This document shows, one piece after another, positions 34,097 through 42,380 of a DNA stretch of 64,000 bases (positions are counted from its first letter, which is position 1; the number at the start of each line of letters is the position of its first letter). The notes below the pieces were generated by a model that saw only the letters and a list, made by a program, of their open reading frames with translations, made no database searches and was not told the origin of the DNA. A program made the position numbers and the translations under genes. Source of the stretch: an uncultured Pseudomonadota bacterium (GTDB lineage: Bacteria > Myxococcota_A > UBA796 > GCA-2862545); contig CAJXTB010000001.1 in assembly GCA_913061235.1 (NCBI GenBank), forward strand, positions 186,001 through 250,000, written 5' to 3'.

Positions 34097-35779
34097 ATGC
34101 GTTGCCCACTGCCGTCCCTACTGCTCATCGCCCTTGTCGGCTGTCCCTCACCGGACACCGACACATCGGGTGTGGACGATGACACCGACACGAGCGCAGA
34201 CTCGGACACCGTACTTGAGACATCGGAGGGCATTGACCTCGTCCACATCTCCGTCCGCACGGGCCCTGGACTGTTTGACGGCACAGACGCACGCGTAGAA
34301 CTGTGCCTGAGCGACTCAGGTTGCTTGTCACTGAACCACCCGGAGTTCAGCGACCGCGAACGGGGGGGCCTGGACACCTACAGCTTTGAAGGCCTGGATT
34401 GGCGGAGAGAGGACCTACAGCAGGTGACACTCCGCATGACGGATGGTGCAGACAACCAGTGGAAGCCTGTCTGTGTGGACGTTCGCATTGGCGGTTCTCC
34501 CGTGCACTGCCGGGACAATCTGACCATCGAGCTCAATGAAGACAGCCCTACATGGACGGACCCCGACGGACTGGCTGTCAACTGCCAGACCTGTGCTGCA
34601 TCCACGCTGACCCATGGTCCAATGGTGGGTGCGCTAACGCCTGACTCCGCCCGAATTTGGCTGCGAACCGATGCCTCCCGGCCCGTGGAGCTCGTGGTCG
34701 CGCCGTCCGACCCGACCGTGCCTACGCCTGTCGTTCCCACTGCCGCCCGCCCACAAGCCAACGCTGACTTTGTCGCCATTCCCACGGTCACCGGTCTACA
34801 ACCAGCGACCGAGTACCGCTACAGCGTCACCGTAGACGGCCAACCCGGCGACACCTACACCTTCACCACACCCCCGCTCGCCACCACACCGGCCCACCAT
34901 CGCTTCGCCTTCGGGTCCTGCGCAAAGCTTGAAGACCAGCCTATCTTCGATGCCATTGCAGCCTACGACCCCGAGCTCTTCCTGTTCGTTGGTGACAATC
35001 ACTACGGAAACACCACCACGCTGTCCGACAGCCGTCAGTTCTACCGCTGGAGCCGGGAACGACCCGAGCGCGCCGACTTTCTCCATGACCGCTCCATCCT
35101 GGCCATCTGGGACGACCATGACTTTGCCGGCAACGGCAGCGACGCTAGCTCACCCGCACGGGACACCGTCCAGCGGACCTTCCTAGAAAACTGGGCAAAT
35201 CCACGCCTTGAAGACCCCTTCCCCCAAGGAATCTACTTCCAACACAGCTGGGGCGACGTCGACCTGTTCATGCTCGACACCCGCTACCACCGCGGAGTGG
35301 ACGGCTCGCTCTTAGGGGCCGCCCAACAACGCTGGCTGCTCGACGGCTTGCAGGCGTCGACGGCCACCTTCAAGCTCATTGCCAGCGGTACCCAGTTCAC
35401 GTCGGACGGATCGAACGACTCCTGGGCGTCTTTCCCGGCGTCACGCAGCGCACTGCTCGATGGCATCGTGTCTCGCGACATCGATGGGGTTGTCCTGCTC
35501 TCAGGAGACATCCACCGCACCGAGTTCCGCCTTCTTCCGGGGGCCACCGCAGGCTACAGCATCCCGGAGCTGACCAGCTCTCCCCTCGCAAACTTCAGCA
35601 TCCTTCCGTGTGGAAGCGACAGCGAGCAGCAGTTCTGCGAGTCCGGCGACAACTTCTTTGTGGGGTTGGACATCGACACCACCTTGTCCGACCCAACGCT
35701 GACAGCCACAGCATTCAACGAGAGTGGTGAGGTGCGGCATGTGTGGACGATTGCTCGAAGTGCGCTGACGCTTCCGTAG
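34097..35779 (+). CDS. PhoD-like alkaline phosphatase, lipoprotein
   Basis: A 560-residue exported metallophosphoesterase. It has lipobox VGC (Cys16), an Asp/Thr linker, a ~130-residue beta domain, and then the PhoD architecture: a fibronectin-like N-domain (THGPMVGALTPDSARIWLRTD ... YRYSVTVDG) and the catalytic domain with FAFGSCAK, FLFVGDNHYG, AIWDDHDFAGN, MLDTRYHRG and LLSGDIHRTEF. PhoD enzymes use Ca/Fe and release phosphate from mono- and diesters outside the cell. The GDNHYG and GDIHR motifs supply metal ligands. The ribosome site CGGAG precedes ATG 34097. Confidence 0.9.
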   Translation: MRCPLPSLLLIALVGCPSPDTDTSGVDDDTDTSADSDTVLETSEGIDLVHISVRTGPGLFDGTDARVELCLSDSGCLSLNHPEFSDRERGGLDTYSFEGLDWRREDLQQVTLRMTDGADNQWKPVCVDVRIGGSPVHCRDNLTIELNEDSPTWTDPDGLAVNCQTCAASTLTHGPMVGALTPDSARIWLRTDASRPVELVVAPSDPTVPTPVVPTAARPQANADFVAIPTVTGLQPATEYRYSVTVDGQPGDTYTFTTPPLATTPAHHRFAFGSCAKLEDQPIFDAIAAYDPELFLFVGDNHYGNTTTLSDSRQFYRWSRERPERADFLHDRSILAIWDDHDFAGNGSDASSPARDTVQRTFLENWANPRLEDPFPQGIYFQHSWGDVDLFMLDTRYHRGVDGSLLGAAQQRWLLDGLQASTATFKLIASGTQFTSDGSNDSWASFPASRSALLDGIVSRDIDGVVLLSGDIHRTEFRLLPGATAGYSIPELTSSPLANFSILPCGSDSEQQFCESGDNFFVGLDIDTTLSDPTLTATAFNESGEVRHVWTIARSALTLP

Positions 35780-35816
35780 CTCTCTCGTAGGGTCGTGAGG
35801 AATCTGGGAGGTTCTG

Positions 35817-35972
35817 GAGGTCAGAGGACAGAGGACAGAGGTCAGAGCGTGCGCCCTTCGGCGCCAGCGTTCGATGAGACGTTGGCCGAAGTTCTAATAG
35901 GATCTGAAGCCCTAGAAACGCACCCGGCGCGAGCCGGTTGCTCTGACCTCTGACCTCTGAAATCTGAAATCC
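35817..35972. repeat. Fold-back element: inverted repeats around a hairpin
   Basis: In the 210-bp gap after the PhoD gene, GGTCAGAGGACAGAGG-type sequence (35817-35847) is mirrored by CTCTGACCTCTGACCTCTG (35941-35972), each itself made of short direct repeats. Between them a strong hairpin (35856-35891) pairs CTTCGG with CCGAAG and GCCAGCGT with ACGTTGGC across a 7-base loop. The whole could fold back on itself. It may end transcription between the convergent PhoD and glyoxalase genes, or be a small non-autonomous mobile element. Confidence 0.75.
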
Positions 35973-35990
35973 GTCCTACCGAATTCTCCG

Positions 35991-36839
35991 TCACACGCCT
36001 TTGTGCGGGCCCATATTCTTGTAGTTCCGCACTGCCGTAAACACGTCAGCTGGCTGGTTGCTCTCTGTGAGCAGTCCAGCGGTTCGCATGGCCGCCATGA
36101 TCTCTGGCGAGCCAGGCCGCAAGAACGGGTTCGTCGCCTGCTCCATGCCAATCGTGCTGGGAACCACGCATTCGCCCAGTGCTCGGCGCTCGGTCACGTC
36201 CGCCACGCGTGCCATCAACGCCTCATTTCCAGGCTCGATGAATGCGGCGTAGGCCAGGTTGTCGGTTGTGTATTCATGTGCACAGCAAATCCGGGTCTCC
36301 GGCGGAAGCCCGGCCAGACGCATCAGGCTGTTGTGCATGGCTTCCGGGGGACCGTCGAAGAGAAAGCCGCAGCCGCCCGCGAACAGGGTGTCTCCGCAGA
36401 AGATGACGTCGTCGAACACATAGGTGATGTGCCCGTTCTGGTGACCATCTGTCCGCCAGACCTTGGCGGTGACGTTGCCGACTTGAACGGTGTCTCCGTC
36501 ATCCACTGCACGGGTCAGTCCAGGAATCGCCAGATTGGCTCCTTTGGACGCGACCACAGCGAGCGACGCCAGACGTCCCTTCTGTGCGAGCAGTACGTTG
36601 ATGCCAATGTGATCGGGGTGGGTGTGCGTGTTCCACACCGCGGTAATGTTGGCATCTAGGGCATCAATCGCGGCAAGCATTTGCTCGTCTGGAGGGCCGT
36701 CAACAATGACCGCTTCGCCAGTTTCCACGCACTGTGCCACCCAGACCAGGTTGTCTTGATCTGCTGGAATGCAGTGGACGCGAAGCGCGCCATCGCATGC
36801 GAGGAATGGCTGTGGAAGGACAGTGACGACGTGGGCCAT
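35991..36839 (-). CDS. gloB: Hydroxyacylglutathione hydrolase-like MBL protein (glyoxalase II)
   Basis: A 282-residue metallo-beta-lactamase-fold hydrolase with glyoxalase II hallmarks. The first metal motif is H72-Xaa-H74-Xaa-D76-H77 (THTHPDHIG), then GHQNGHITYVF, CGDTLFAGGCGFLFDG and CAHEYTTDNLAYA. Glyoxalase II hydrolyses S-D-lactoylglutathione to D-lactate and glutathione in methylglyoxal detoxification. The C-terminal substrate-binding domain is present (NPFLRPGSPEI). Length is slightly above the family's ~255. It lies 54 bp from, and divergent to, the HelD-like helicase gene. Confidence 0.88.
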   Translation of the reverse strand: MAHVVTVLPQPFLACDGALRVHCIPADQDNLVWVAQCVETGEAVIVDGPPDEQMLAAIDALDANITAVWNTHTHPDHIGINVLLAQKGRLASLAVVASKGANLAIPGLTRAVDDGDTVQVGNVTAKVWRTDGHQNGHITYVFDDVIFCGDTLFAGGCGFLFDGPPEAMHNSLMRLAGLPPETRICCAHEYTTDNLAYAAFIEPGNEALMARVADVTERRALGECVVPSTIGMEQATNPFLRPGSPEIMAAMRTAGLLTESNQPADVFTAVRNYKNMGPHKGV

Positions 36840-36893
36840 GGCGGTCCTGGGTGTGTGCGTTAGTGGCGACGGCTCGCTCTAGGAGTGCCTACC

Positions 36894-38972
36894 GTGCCGT
36901 ACCCCATCGTAACCGAAGAGCTCGACCTACTTGGCCGTGTCTCCACCTTGCTTCAAGAAGTGCCGTACATTGTGCCGCCGAAAGAAGCGGACATCCTCAA
37001 GGACCTCGTGACGCTGCGCGAGGAGATGGCCCAGGCCAAGTCCGAGGACAAGGGCTCCCTGCTCACCCAGTACGACGCAAGCTACGCGTTGCTCAAGCAA
37101 CTCCGTTCCACACGCGAACGGCCCGACGTCGACCCGGACTCCCCATACTTTGCTCACCTGCGCCTCAACGAAGGCGGAAAGGTTCGCGACGTCTGCATTG
37201 GCAAGGCCACGCGTATCGCTCGCGGCGTTCGCGTCATCGACTGGCGAAATGCCCCGATTAGCCGGGTTTTCTACGCCTACAAAGAAGGCGAAGAGTTCGA
37301 AGAAGAGGTTGGCGACACCTACATTGAGGGTGTTGTCGAAGCACGCCGCACCATCTCCATCCGTCGCGGCAAGCTTGAACGGATTGACGCGCCACAGGGC
37401 ATCTGGATGACCGCTGGCGATGGCGAGTGGGTCGAACGCGAGCGTGAAGCACCGCAGATGGCCGGTGGTCAAGGCTCGGCAACGCGCTTCCACGACGAGA
37501 ACGCCGCCCGTGGCCGTAGCCTGGGTACCGACATGCAGAGCAACCGTCGCCGGGCGGACAAGCGTCTGCCAGACATTGCCTCGCTCATCGACCCCGAACA
37601 GTTCGAGCTCATCACCCAGCCCAGTAGTGGCTTTGTGGTCATTCGCGGTACGGCCGGCTCTGGCAAGACCACCGTCGCGCTGCACCGAATCGCCTACTTG
37701 GCGTACGAAGACCCGCTGATTAACGGCCCAGCTACGCTGTTCTTGGTGTTCAGTAAGGCGCTTCGCGACTACGTCTCCCACGTGCTTCCTGCGCTGGGTG
37801 TTCCCAAGGTCACCGTGTCGACCTTCCGCGAGTGGGCGCTACAGCTTCGTCAGCGCCACTTCCCCCGTCTGCCTCGGGAAGTCCGCGACACCACTCCCGC
37901 TGCCGTCGTCCGCCTGAAGCTTCACCCGCTCATTGGTGAGGCCCAGCAACGTCACGTAGACCGCAAAAAGGGCTCTGCCAACGGCGAACAAGCAATGGAC
38001 GACTGGATGAGCGTCCTGACCGACCCCGACCTGCTGTGGGACGTGTTCAACGACGGCGCTCCCGGAGCCTTTGACCGCGCAGAGCTCGAGAAGGCCTGTC
38101 AGTGGTGCCAAGACCGCTTTGAAGAGATGCACGCCAAGTGGGACGGCGACAAGCACGCCCCCGCCGCACTCGACCTGGAAGACGACGCCTTGCTGCTTCG
38201 CGCCTGGCAGCTCCGTGTTGGACCCTTGCGTGGCAAGGGGCGGGTACCGTTGCAGTACCGCCACGTCGCAGTCGACGAAGTGCAGGACCTCTCCCCTGTT
38301 GAAGTTCAGGTCCTCTTGGGCTGCTTGGACCGTCGCCAGTCCATCACCCTGGCCGGCGACACTCAGCAGCACGTTCAGCAAGACGGTGGCTTCACCAGCT
38401 GGTCCGACTTCTTCGCCAAGCTCGGCCTGCAAGGCACCCACGTCAACACCCTCAAGATTGCGTACCGCTCGACCCGTCCCATTGTGGAGTTCGCGGTCAA
38501 GGTGCTCGGTCCGTTCTGGGAAGACGACGCCATGCCGCTCACCACCCGTGACGGCCCGCCGGTTGAGCTGTTCCGCTTTACCGAGCACGGCGCCTGCGTG
38601 GCCTTCTTGGCCGACGCTCTCAAGGTGTTGATGAAGGAAGAGCCCATGGCATCCGTCGCGGTCCTCACCCCTTCTAAGCACCTCTCTGGCCAGTATTACA
38701 AGGGCCTCGACCGCGCCGAGCTGCCGCGACTTCGCCAGGTTCACAACCAAGACTTCGAGTTCGCACCCGGCGTTGAAGTCACGGAAGTGGCCCAAGTCAA
38801 GGGCCTGGAGTTCGACTACGTGGTGCTCGTAGAGGTCAGCGCCAACGCCTACCCAGACACACCAGAAGCGCGTCGGGTACTGCATGTTGGCGCCACACGG
38901 GCCGTCCATCAGCTGTGGGTCACCACTGTGGGAAGCCCGTCCCAGATGATTCGCGAAGACGCTGAGGTCTAG
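36894..38972 (+). CDS. HelD-like superfamily 1 helicase
   Basis: A 692-residue SF1 ATPase of the HelD type. HelD binds RNA polymerase and helps release it from stalled or non-productive complexes. Diagnostic features are the N-terminal helical arm (about 1-75), PDSPYFAHLRL, CIGKATR and VIDWRNAPISRVFY (the HelD VDWRAP hallmark), Walker A GTAGSGKTT near 252-260, the Walker B region VDEVQDLSPVE, AGDTQQ, and the late motifs VAQVKGLEFDYVVLVE and GATRAVHQLWV. The start GTG 36894 is eight bases after AGGAG (36881-36885); a GTG at 36885 overlaps that site and is unlikely. Confidence 0.88.
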   Translation: MPYPIVTEELDLLGRVSTLLQEVPYIVPPKEADILKDLVTLREEMAQAKSEDKGSLLTQYDASYALLKQLRSTRERPDVDPDSPYFAHLRLNEGGKVRDVCIGKATRIARGVRVIDWRNAPISRVFYAYKEGEEFEEEVGDTYIEGVVEARRTISIRRGKLERIDAPQGIWMTAGDGEWVEREREAPQMAGGQGSATRFHDENAARGRSLGTDMQSNRRRADKRLPDIASLIDPEQFELITQPSSGFVVIRGTAGSGKTTVALHRIAYLAYEDPLINGPATLFLVFSKALRDYVSHVLPALGVPKVTVSTFREWALQLRQRHFPRLPREVRDTTPAAVVRLKLHPLIGEAQQRHVDRKKGSANGEQAMDDWMSVLTDPDLLWDVFNDGAPGAFDRAELEKACQWCQDRFEEMHAKWDGDKHAPAALDLEDDALLLRAWQLRVGPLRGKGRVPLQYRHVAVDEVQDLSPVEVQVLLGCLDRRQSITLAGDTQQHVQQDGGFTSWSDFFAKLGLQGTHVNTLKIAYRSTRPIVEFAVKVLGPFWEDDAMPLTTRDGPPVELFRFTEHGACVAFLADALKVLMKEEPMASVAVLTPSKHLSGQYYKGLDRAELPRLRQVHNQDFEFAPGVEVTEVAQVKGLEFDYVVLVEVSANAYPDTPEARRVLHVGATRAVHQLWVTTVGSPSQMIREDAEV

Positions 38973-38976
38973 GGCC

Positions 38977-39004
38977 AAAAATCACCTTTCTCAAAAAAAG
39001 GTGA
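38977..39004 (-). terminator. Rho-independent terminator (minus strand)
   Basis: TCACCTTT (38982-38989) pairs with AAAGGTGA (38997-39004) across a 7-base loop, and the minus strand continues with five T residues (38981-38977). It ends transcripts coming from the ABC exporter side and may also weakly serve the helicase transcript. Confidence 0.8.
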
Positions 39005-39310
39005 CGATGCCCCTAAAGTGAGAGGCACGCCGGTCCGATAACCTTGGCATGGCACGGTAACCCGGGCCACACGCCGTATCCTCCGGCACTGTTCTCCCCC
39101 GAACGACTTGTCCCGGTCTCCCCATTTGTGTGGGAGGCCGGGCTTGTTCGTTGGGGCGTGATGCACGAGAGACGGTCGATCCAACGCCGAAGCCGTCGTC
39201 GCTGCGGTGGCCACGGACAGGAGTCCAGTGGCCACCTAGCTCCTAGCCCTCGACGTCGCCTCCACCGCCTCTCTATCACGCCCTGTACGGACATAGAACC
39301 CGAGGCCATC
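38977..39310 (-). ncRNA. Candidate structured RNA or long 3' UTR, family unknown
   Basis: The 352-bp gap 38973-39324 has no credible gene but several long helices. GGGCGTGAT (39154-39162) pairs with ATCACGCCC (39275-39283). Next to it 39167-39176 pairs with 39264-39273, perfect on the minus strand because one A-C plus-strand mismatch becomes G-U. Enclosed is a 9+4-bp hairpin (39206-39236; GGTGGCCAC/GTGGCCACC, then GGAC/GTCC). A further long hairpin lies at about 39096-39156, and a minus-strand terminator at 38977-39004. The RNA would be either the 3' UTR of the ABC exporter or an independent ~330-nt RNA. I see no RNase P, tmRNA, 6S or SRP signature. Confidence 0.5.
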
Positions 39311-39324
39311 CTGCTAAAGGATAG

Positions 39325-41064
39325 TTAAGCAGCGCCGAATTGCCGTTCGACGAGCTTCTTGTATAGACCGTCGGCGTCAATGAGCGCGTCATGGGTGCCT
39401 TGCTCGGCGACCTTGCCGTCCGCCAGAACAACCACACGGTCGGCGTCGCGAACGGTGGACAGGCGATGTGCAATGACCAGCGTTGTACGGCCTTCCATGA
39501 GCCGGTCGAGGGCCTCCTGGACCAAGTGCTCGCTCTCGGAGTCCAGTGCGCTGGTCGCTTCGTCCAGAACCAGGATTGCAGGGTCCTTCAACACCGCACG
39601 GGCAATCGCGATTCGCTGTTTCTGACCTCCGGATAGCCGCACGCCGCGCTCACCAACCAGGGTGTCAAAGCCTTCCGGGAAGCCATCGACAAAGTCGATA
39701 GCGTTTGCGGCGAGGGCGGCTGCACGGACTTCGTCTTGCGTGGCATCCGGCTTGCCATAGCGAATGTTCTCGGCAATCGATGCCGCGAACAAGATGGGCT
39801 CCTGGCTGACCACGCCCACGTGGTGCCGCAGAGACTTCGGATTGAGCGACGTCAGATCCCGACCATCAATGCTGATGACGCCGGAGTTCGGGTCGTAAAA
39901 GCGCGACAGCAGCGCAGCGACAGTCGACTTTCCCGAGCCCGAAGGCCCGACCAAGGCCACCACCTCGCCTGCACCCAGCGTCAGGTCCAGCCCCTGCAAC
40001 ACAGGGGCGTCTGTGCGAGTTGGATAGGCGAAGTGCACGTCAGACAGCACCACATCACCGCTGACACTCTGTAGAATCTCACCAGACTCGGTCTCCAGGT
40101 CGCTGTTTCGGTCCATCAGCTCAAACACACGCTGCGAGGCGCCGATAGCCCGCATAAAATCGCTGTACAAACCGGACAGAGCGCCTAGAGACACCGCAAT
40201 AAGTCCGGTGTAGATGAGAAACGCGGTCAGGTCGCCAACACTCATGCGGTCTTCGATGACCAGCGAGCCGCCCCACCACACCACCAGAGCAATGGTCGAG
40301 AAGCCGGCGAATCCGAGCACGCTCTGAAAGATGCCCATGGCCAAGGCTCGCCTGGCGGCCAGCTGGTACGAGGTCTCGACAGCGGCAGCGTAGCGCTCCC
40401 CTTCGGCCTCTTCTCGGGCGAAGGCCCGCACGGTGCGAACACCGGAGATGGCTTCCTCAGCGATAGAGGTCGACAAGGCCAAGGCGTCTTGCACTTTGCG
40501 CGACAGCGAGCGTAGCCAACGGCCGTACACCGCCGCACTGACTGCAATGATCGGAACCACGGCAATGGCCACGACAGTCAGGCGTGGACTCATCCACAGC
40601 AACATGATTGTGCCGCCAACAGCGCCAACAATGTAGCGCAGCGCCATGGAGACGTTCACGGTCACCGTGTTCTGAAGCACCGTGGTGTCGGACGCGAGCC
40701 GATTGGTCAGCTCACCCGTCCGGCTCATGTCGAAGAAACCAATCTCCTGCCCCAGAATCGACATGAACAGTCGGTTCCGCAGCCGAGCCACGACCCGCTC
40801 ACTGGCGACGGTGAACAACCATGCCCGGATGGCGCCAAACACCGCTTGAACGATGAACATCACGACCAAGGCCATGGCTGCGTAGTTCAGTACGGACGCG
40901 TCGCCGTCCGTAACGATGGTGTCGACGAGCCACTTGATGGCCTGCGGGTACACCAGGGACATGCCTGACGAGATGAGCAACGCCGTGGTCGCAACCGCGA
41001 GAAGGCCTGCCTCCGGTCGAGCGAGGGACAGGAGACGACGTGTAGTGCTTGGGCTTTCGGACAT
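39325..41064 (-). CDS. ABC transporter, half-size exporter (ABCB type)
   Basis: A 579-residue half-transporter with a fused membrane domain (six predicted spans, about 20-300) and ATPase domain. The latter has Walker A GPSGSGKST, the Q-loop (VVSQEPILFAASIAENI), signature LSGGQKQR, Walker B ILVLDEATSALDSE and H-loop VIAHRLSTV. Sequence style (FFDMSRTGELTNRLASDTTVLQ, HFAYPTRTDAPVLQGL) matches the ABCB10/MsbA-like homodimeric exporters, which move lipids, peptides or drugs outward; the substrate is unknown. Start is ATG 41064. The stop at 39325 is followed by the structured stretch and terminator. Confidence 0.93.
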   Translation of the reverse strand: MSESPSTTRRLLSLARPEAGLLAVATTALLISSGMSLVYPQAIKWLVDTIVTDGDASVLNYAAMALVVMFIVQAVFGAIRAWLFTVASERVVARLRNRLFMSILGQEIGFFDMSRTGELTNRLASDTTVLQNTVTVNVSMALRYIVGAVGGTIMLLWMSPRLTVVAIAVVPIIAVSAAVYGRWLRSLSRKVQDALALSTSIAEEAISGVRTVRAFAREEAEGERYAAAVETSYQLAARRALAMGIFQSVLGFAGFSTIALVVWWGGSLVIEDRMSVGDLTAFLIYTGLIAVSLGALSGLYSDFMRAIGASQRVFELMDRNSDLETESGEILQSVSGDVVLSDVHFAYPTRTDAPVLQGLDLTLGAGEVVALVGPSGSGKSTVAALLSRFYDPNSGVISIDGRDLTSLNPKSLRHHVGVVSQEPILFAASIAENIRYGKPDATQDEVRAAALAANAIDFVDGFPEGFDTLVGERGVRLSGGQKQRIAIARAVLKDPAILVLDEATSALDSESEHLVQEALDRLMEGRTTLVIAHRLSTVRDADRVVVLADGKVAEQGTHDALIDADGLYKKLVERQFGAA

Positions 41065-41209
41065 CGCGCACAACTACGCACAGCTTTGCCCGACGCAACC
41101 CAGCAACCACCAGACCGGCCGCTACGAGAGCGTCTTCACAAAACGCGGGTCATGTTGCGCCTTCGTAGTGTGGGATGTATTTCCGCGACTCACCCCTGGA
41201 TACTCCGCA

Positions 41210-41962
41210 ATGCAAACCGTCATCATTACCGGCGCTTCTTCAGGTCTTGGCGCAGGATTGGCCGAAGAATTCGCCACCCGTGGGTATGCCGTGGGCATCC
41301 TGGCTCGGCGCGAGGCAGAGCTGCAGGCTGTTGTGGCACGCATTGAACAGGCCGGAGGCACCGCCGCCTACCGTGTGAGCGATGTCACCGATAAGGACGG
41401 TCTTGCCACGGCCATCACGGAGCTAGAGGCGGAGCTAGGCGTTTGCGACCTGCTCATTGCGAACGCCGGTGGAGGGCATCCCATGCCGGCGTCCGCCTTC
41501 GACCCCGACATCATCAGCCGGATGATGCGGGTCAACTTCGACGGAACGGTCAATGCCATTGCCGCCGTTCTTCCCGCCATGTTGGAGCGCGGCAGCGGAC
41601 ACATTGCTGCCACCAGCTCGCTCGCGTCCTACCGGGGACTCGCTCCAGGCGGTCCGTACTCGGCGGCAAAAGCAGCGGTCTCCACCCTCATGGAGTCCCT
41701 CTCGGTGGAGCTTCGGCCCCAGGGCATCGCTGTCACCACCATCCATCCGGGGTTTGTTCGCACGCCGCTGACGGACACGAACGACCACCCCATGCCCTTC
41801 CTGATGGACCTAGACGACGCCTGCCTGACCATGGCCGACGGCTTGATTGGCCGTCGTAGAGAAGTGAACTTCCCGTGGACCACCGCAACGCTGATGCGTG
41901 CGGTACGTCAGCTTCCGCGTTGGGTCTTCGAGCCGCTGCTCAAGCGTGTGGCGAAGCTGTAG
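41210..41962 (+). CDS. Short-chain dehydrogenase/reductase
   Basis: A 250-residue classical SDR. The NAD(P)-binding TGASSGLGAGLAEEF is at the N-terminus, the Arg in ILARRE favours NADPH, NAG appears in LLIANAGGG, and the catalytic Ser (ATSSLA) is followed by Tyr-Xaa3-Lys (YSAAK) and HPGFVRT. The C-terminal ~30 residues (LMRAVRQLPRWVFEPLLKRV) form an amphipathic, possibly membrane-associating helix, as in lipid-acting SDRs. I start at ATG 41210; the upstream open frame overlaps the divergent ABC gene and has no similarity. The substrate is unknown. Confidence 0.92.
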   Translation: MQTVIITGASSGLGAGLAEEFATRGYAVGILARREAELQAVVARIEQAGGTAAYRVSDVTDKDGLATAITELEAELGVCDLLIANAGGGHPMPASAFDPDIISRMMRVNFDGTVNAIAAVLPAMLERGSGHIAATSSLASYRGLAPGGPYSAAKAAVSTLMESLSVELRPQGIAVTTIHPGFVRTPLTDTNDHPMPFLMDLDDACLTMADGLIGRRREVNFPWTTATLMRAVRQLPRWVFEPLLKRVAKL

Positions 41963-41966
41963 CGGT

Positions 41967-42326
41967 CTACTCGCCGTCTTCGCTGTCGACGGCTGCAACA
42001 CCGTTGGCCAGGTTCTCCGCGGTCAGGGTGAACCCAACAACCACAGAGACGACGCCGGCGTACCAGCCCAGGCCAGAGATGATGTCTCCAATCACGCTCA
42101 CAGCGCGATTGGCTAGGCCGTAGTCCAGAAAGCCTTCAATGAGATTGAGCGGAATCGCCAGAACGGGAATGACCCCCAAGAGGGCTAGACCAATCGCAAC
42201 GAACAGCAGCTTACCGAGCTTCGGCGACTTGGACTTCTGCAGGAAGACGAACACCGCTAGGCCCAAGAAGACCAGGGCGGTGATGAGCGTACCGGCAACG
42301 CCAGGCAAGATATAGGACATGGTCAT
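41967..42326 (-). CDS. Small membrane protein of unknown function
   Basis: The 119-residue protein has three or four hydrophobic segments (ITALVFLGLAVFVFL, LLFVAIGLALLGVIPVLAI, YAGVVSVVVGFTL) separated by short loops, with a basic patch after the first (QKSKSPKLGK). No family is recognised. ATG 42326 is preceded by GAGG at a good distance; a second ATG two codons later is possible. It lies 54 bp downstream of the large exported-protein pair on the same strand and is likely the third gene of that operon. Confidence 0.72.
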   Translation of the reverse strand: MTMSYILPGVAGTLITALVFLGLAVFVFLQKSKSPKLGKLLFVAIGLALLGVIPVLAIPLNLIEGFLDYGLANRAVSVIGDIISGLGWYAGVVSVVVGFTLTAENLANGVAAVDSEDGE

Positions 42327-42380
42327 GGAAACCTCGATTTGGGAGATGCCGGACCTTAGCAGAGTCCGACCCCTCACTGA

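Noticed and set aside
37839-38978. Minus-strand open frame of 379 codons opposite the HelD-like gene
   Set aside because: No recognisable motif, and the helicase on the plus strand accounts for the coding signal.
39013-39309. Small open frames (88-98 codons) in the structured gap
   Set aside because: Several overlap on both strands, none has a good ribosome site or protein-like composition, and they cross strong helices and the terminator.
38977-39310. RNase P RNA, tmRNA, 6S RNA or SRP RNA
   Set aside because: The conserved GAGGAAAGTCC of RNase P, the tmRNA ends with CCACCA, the 6S bulge arrangement and the SRP loop are all missing on both strands.
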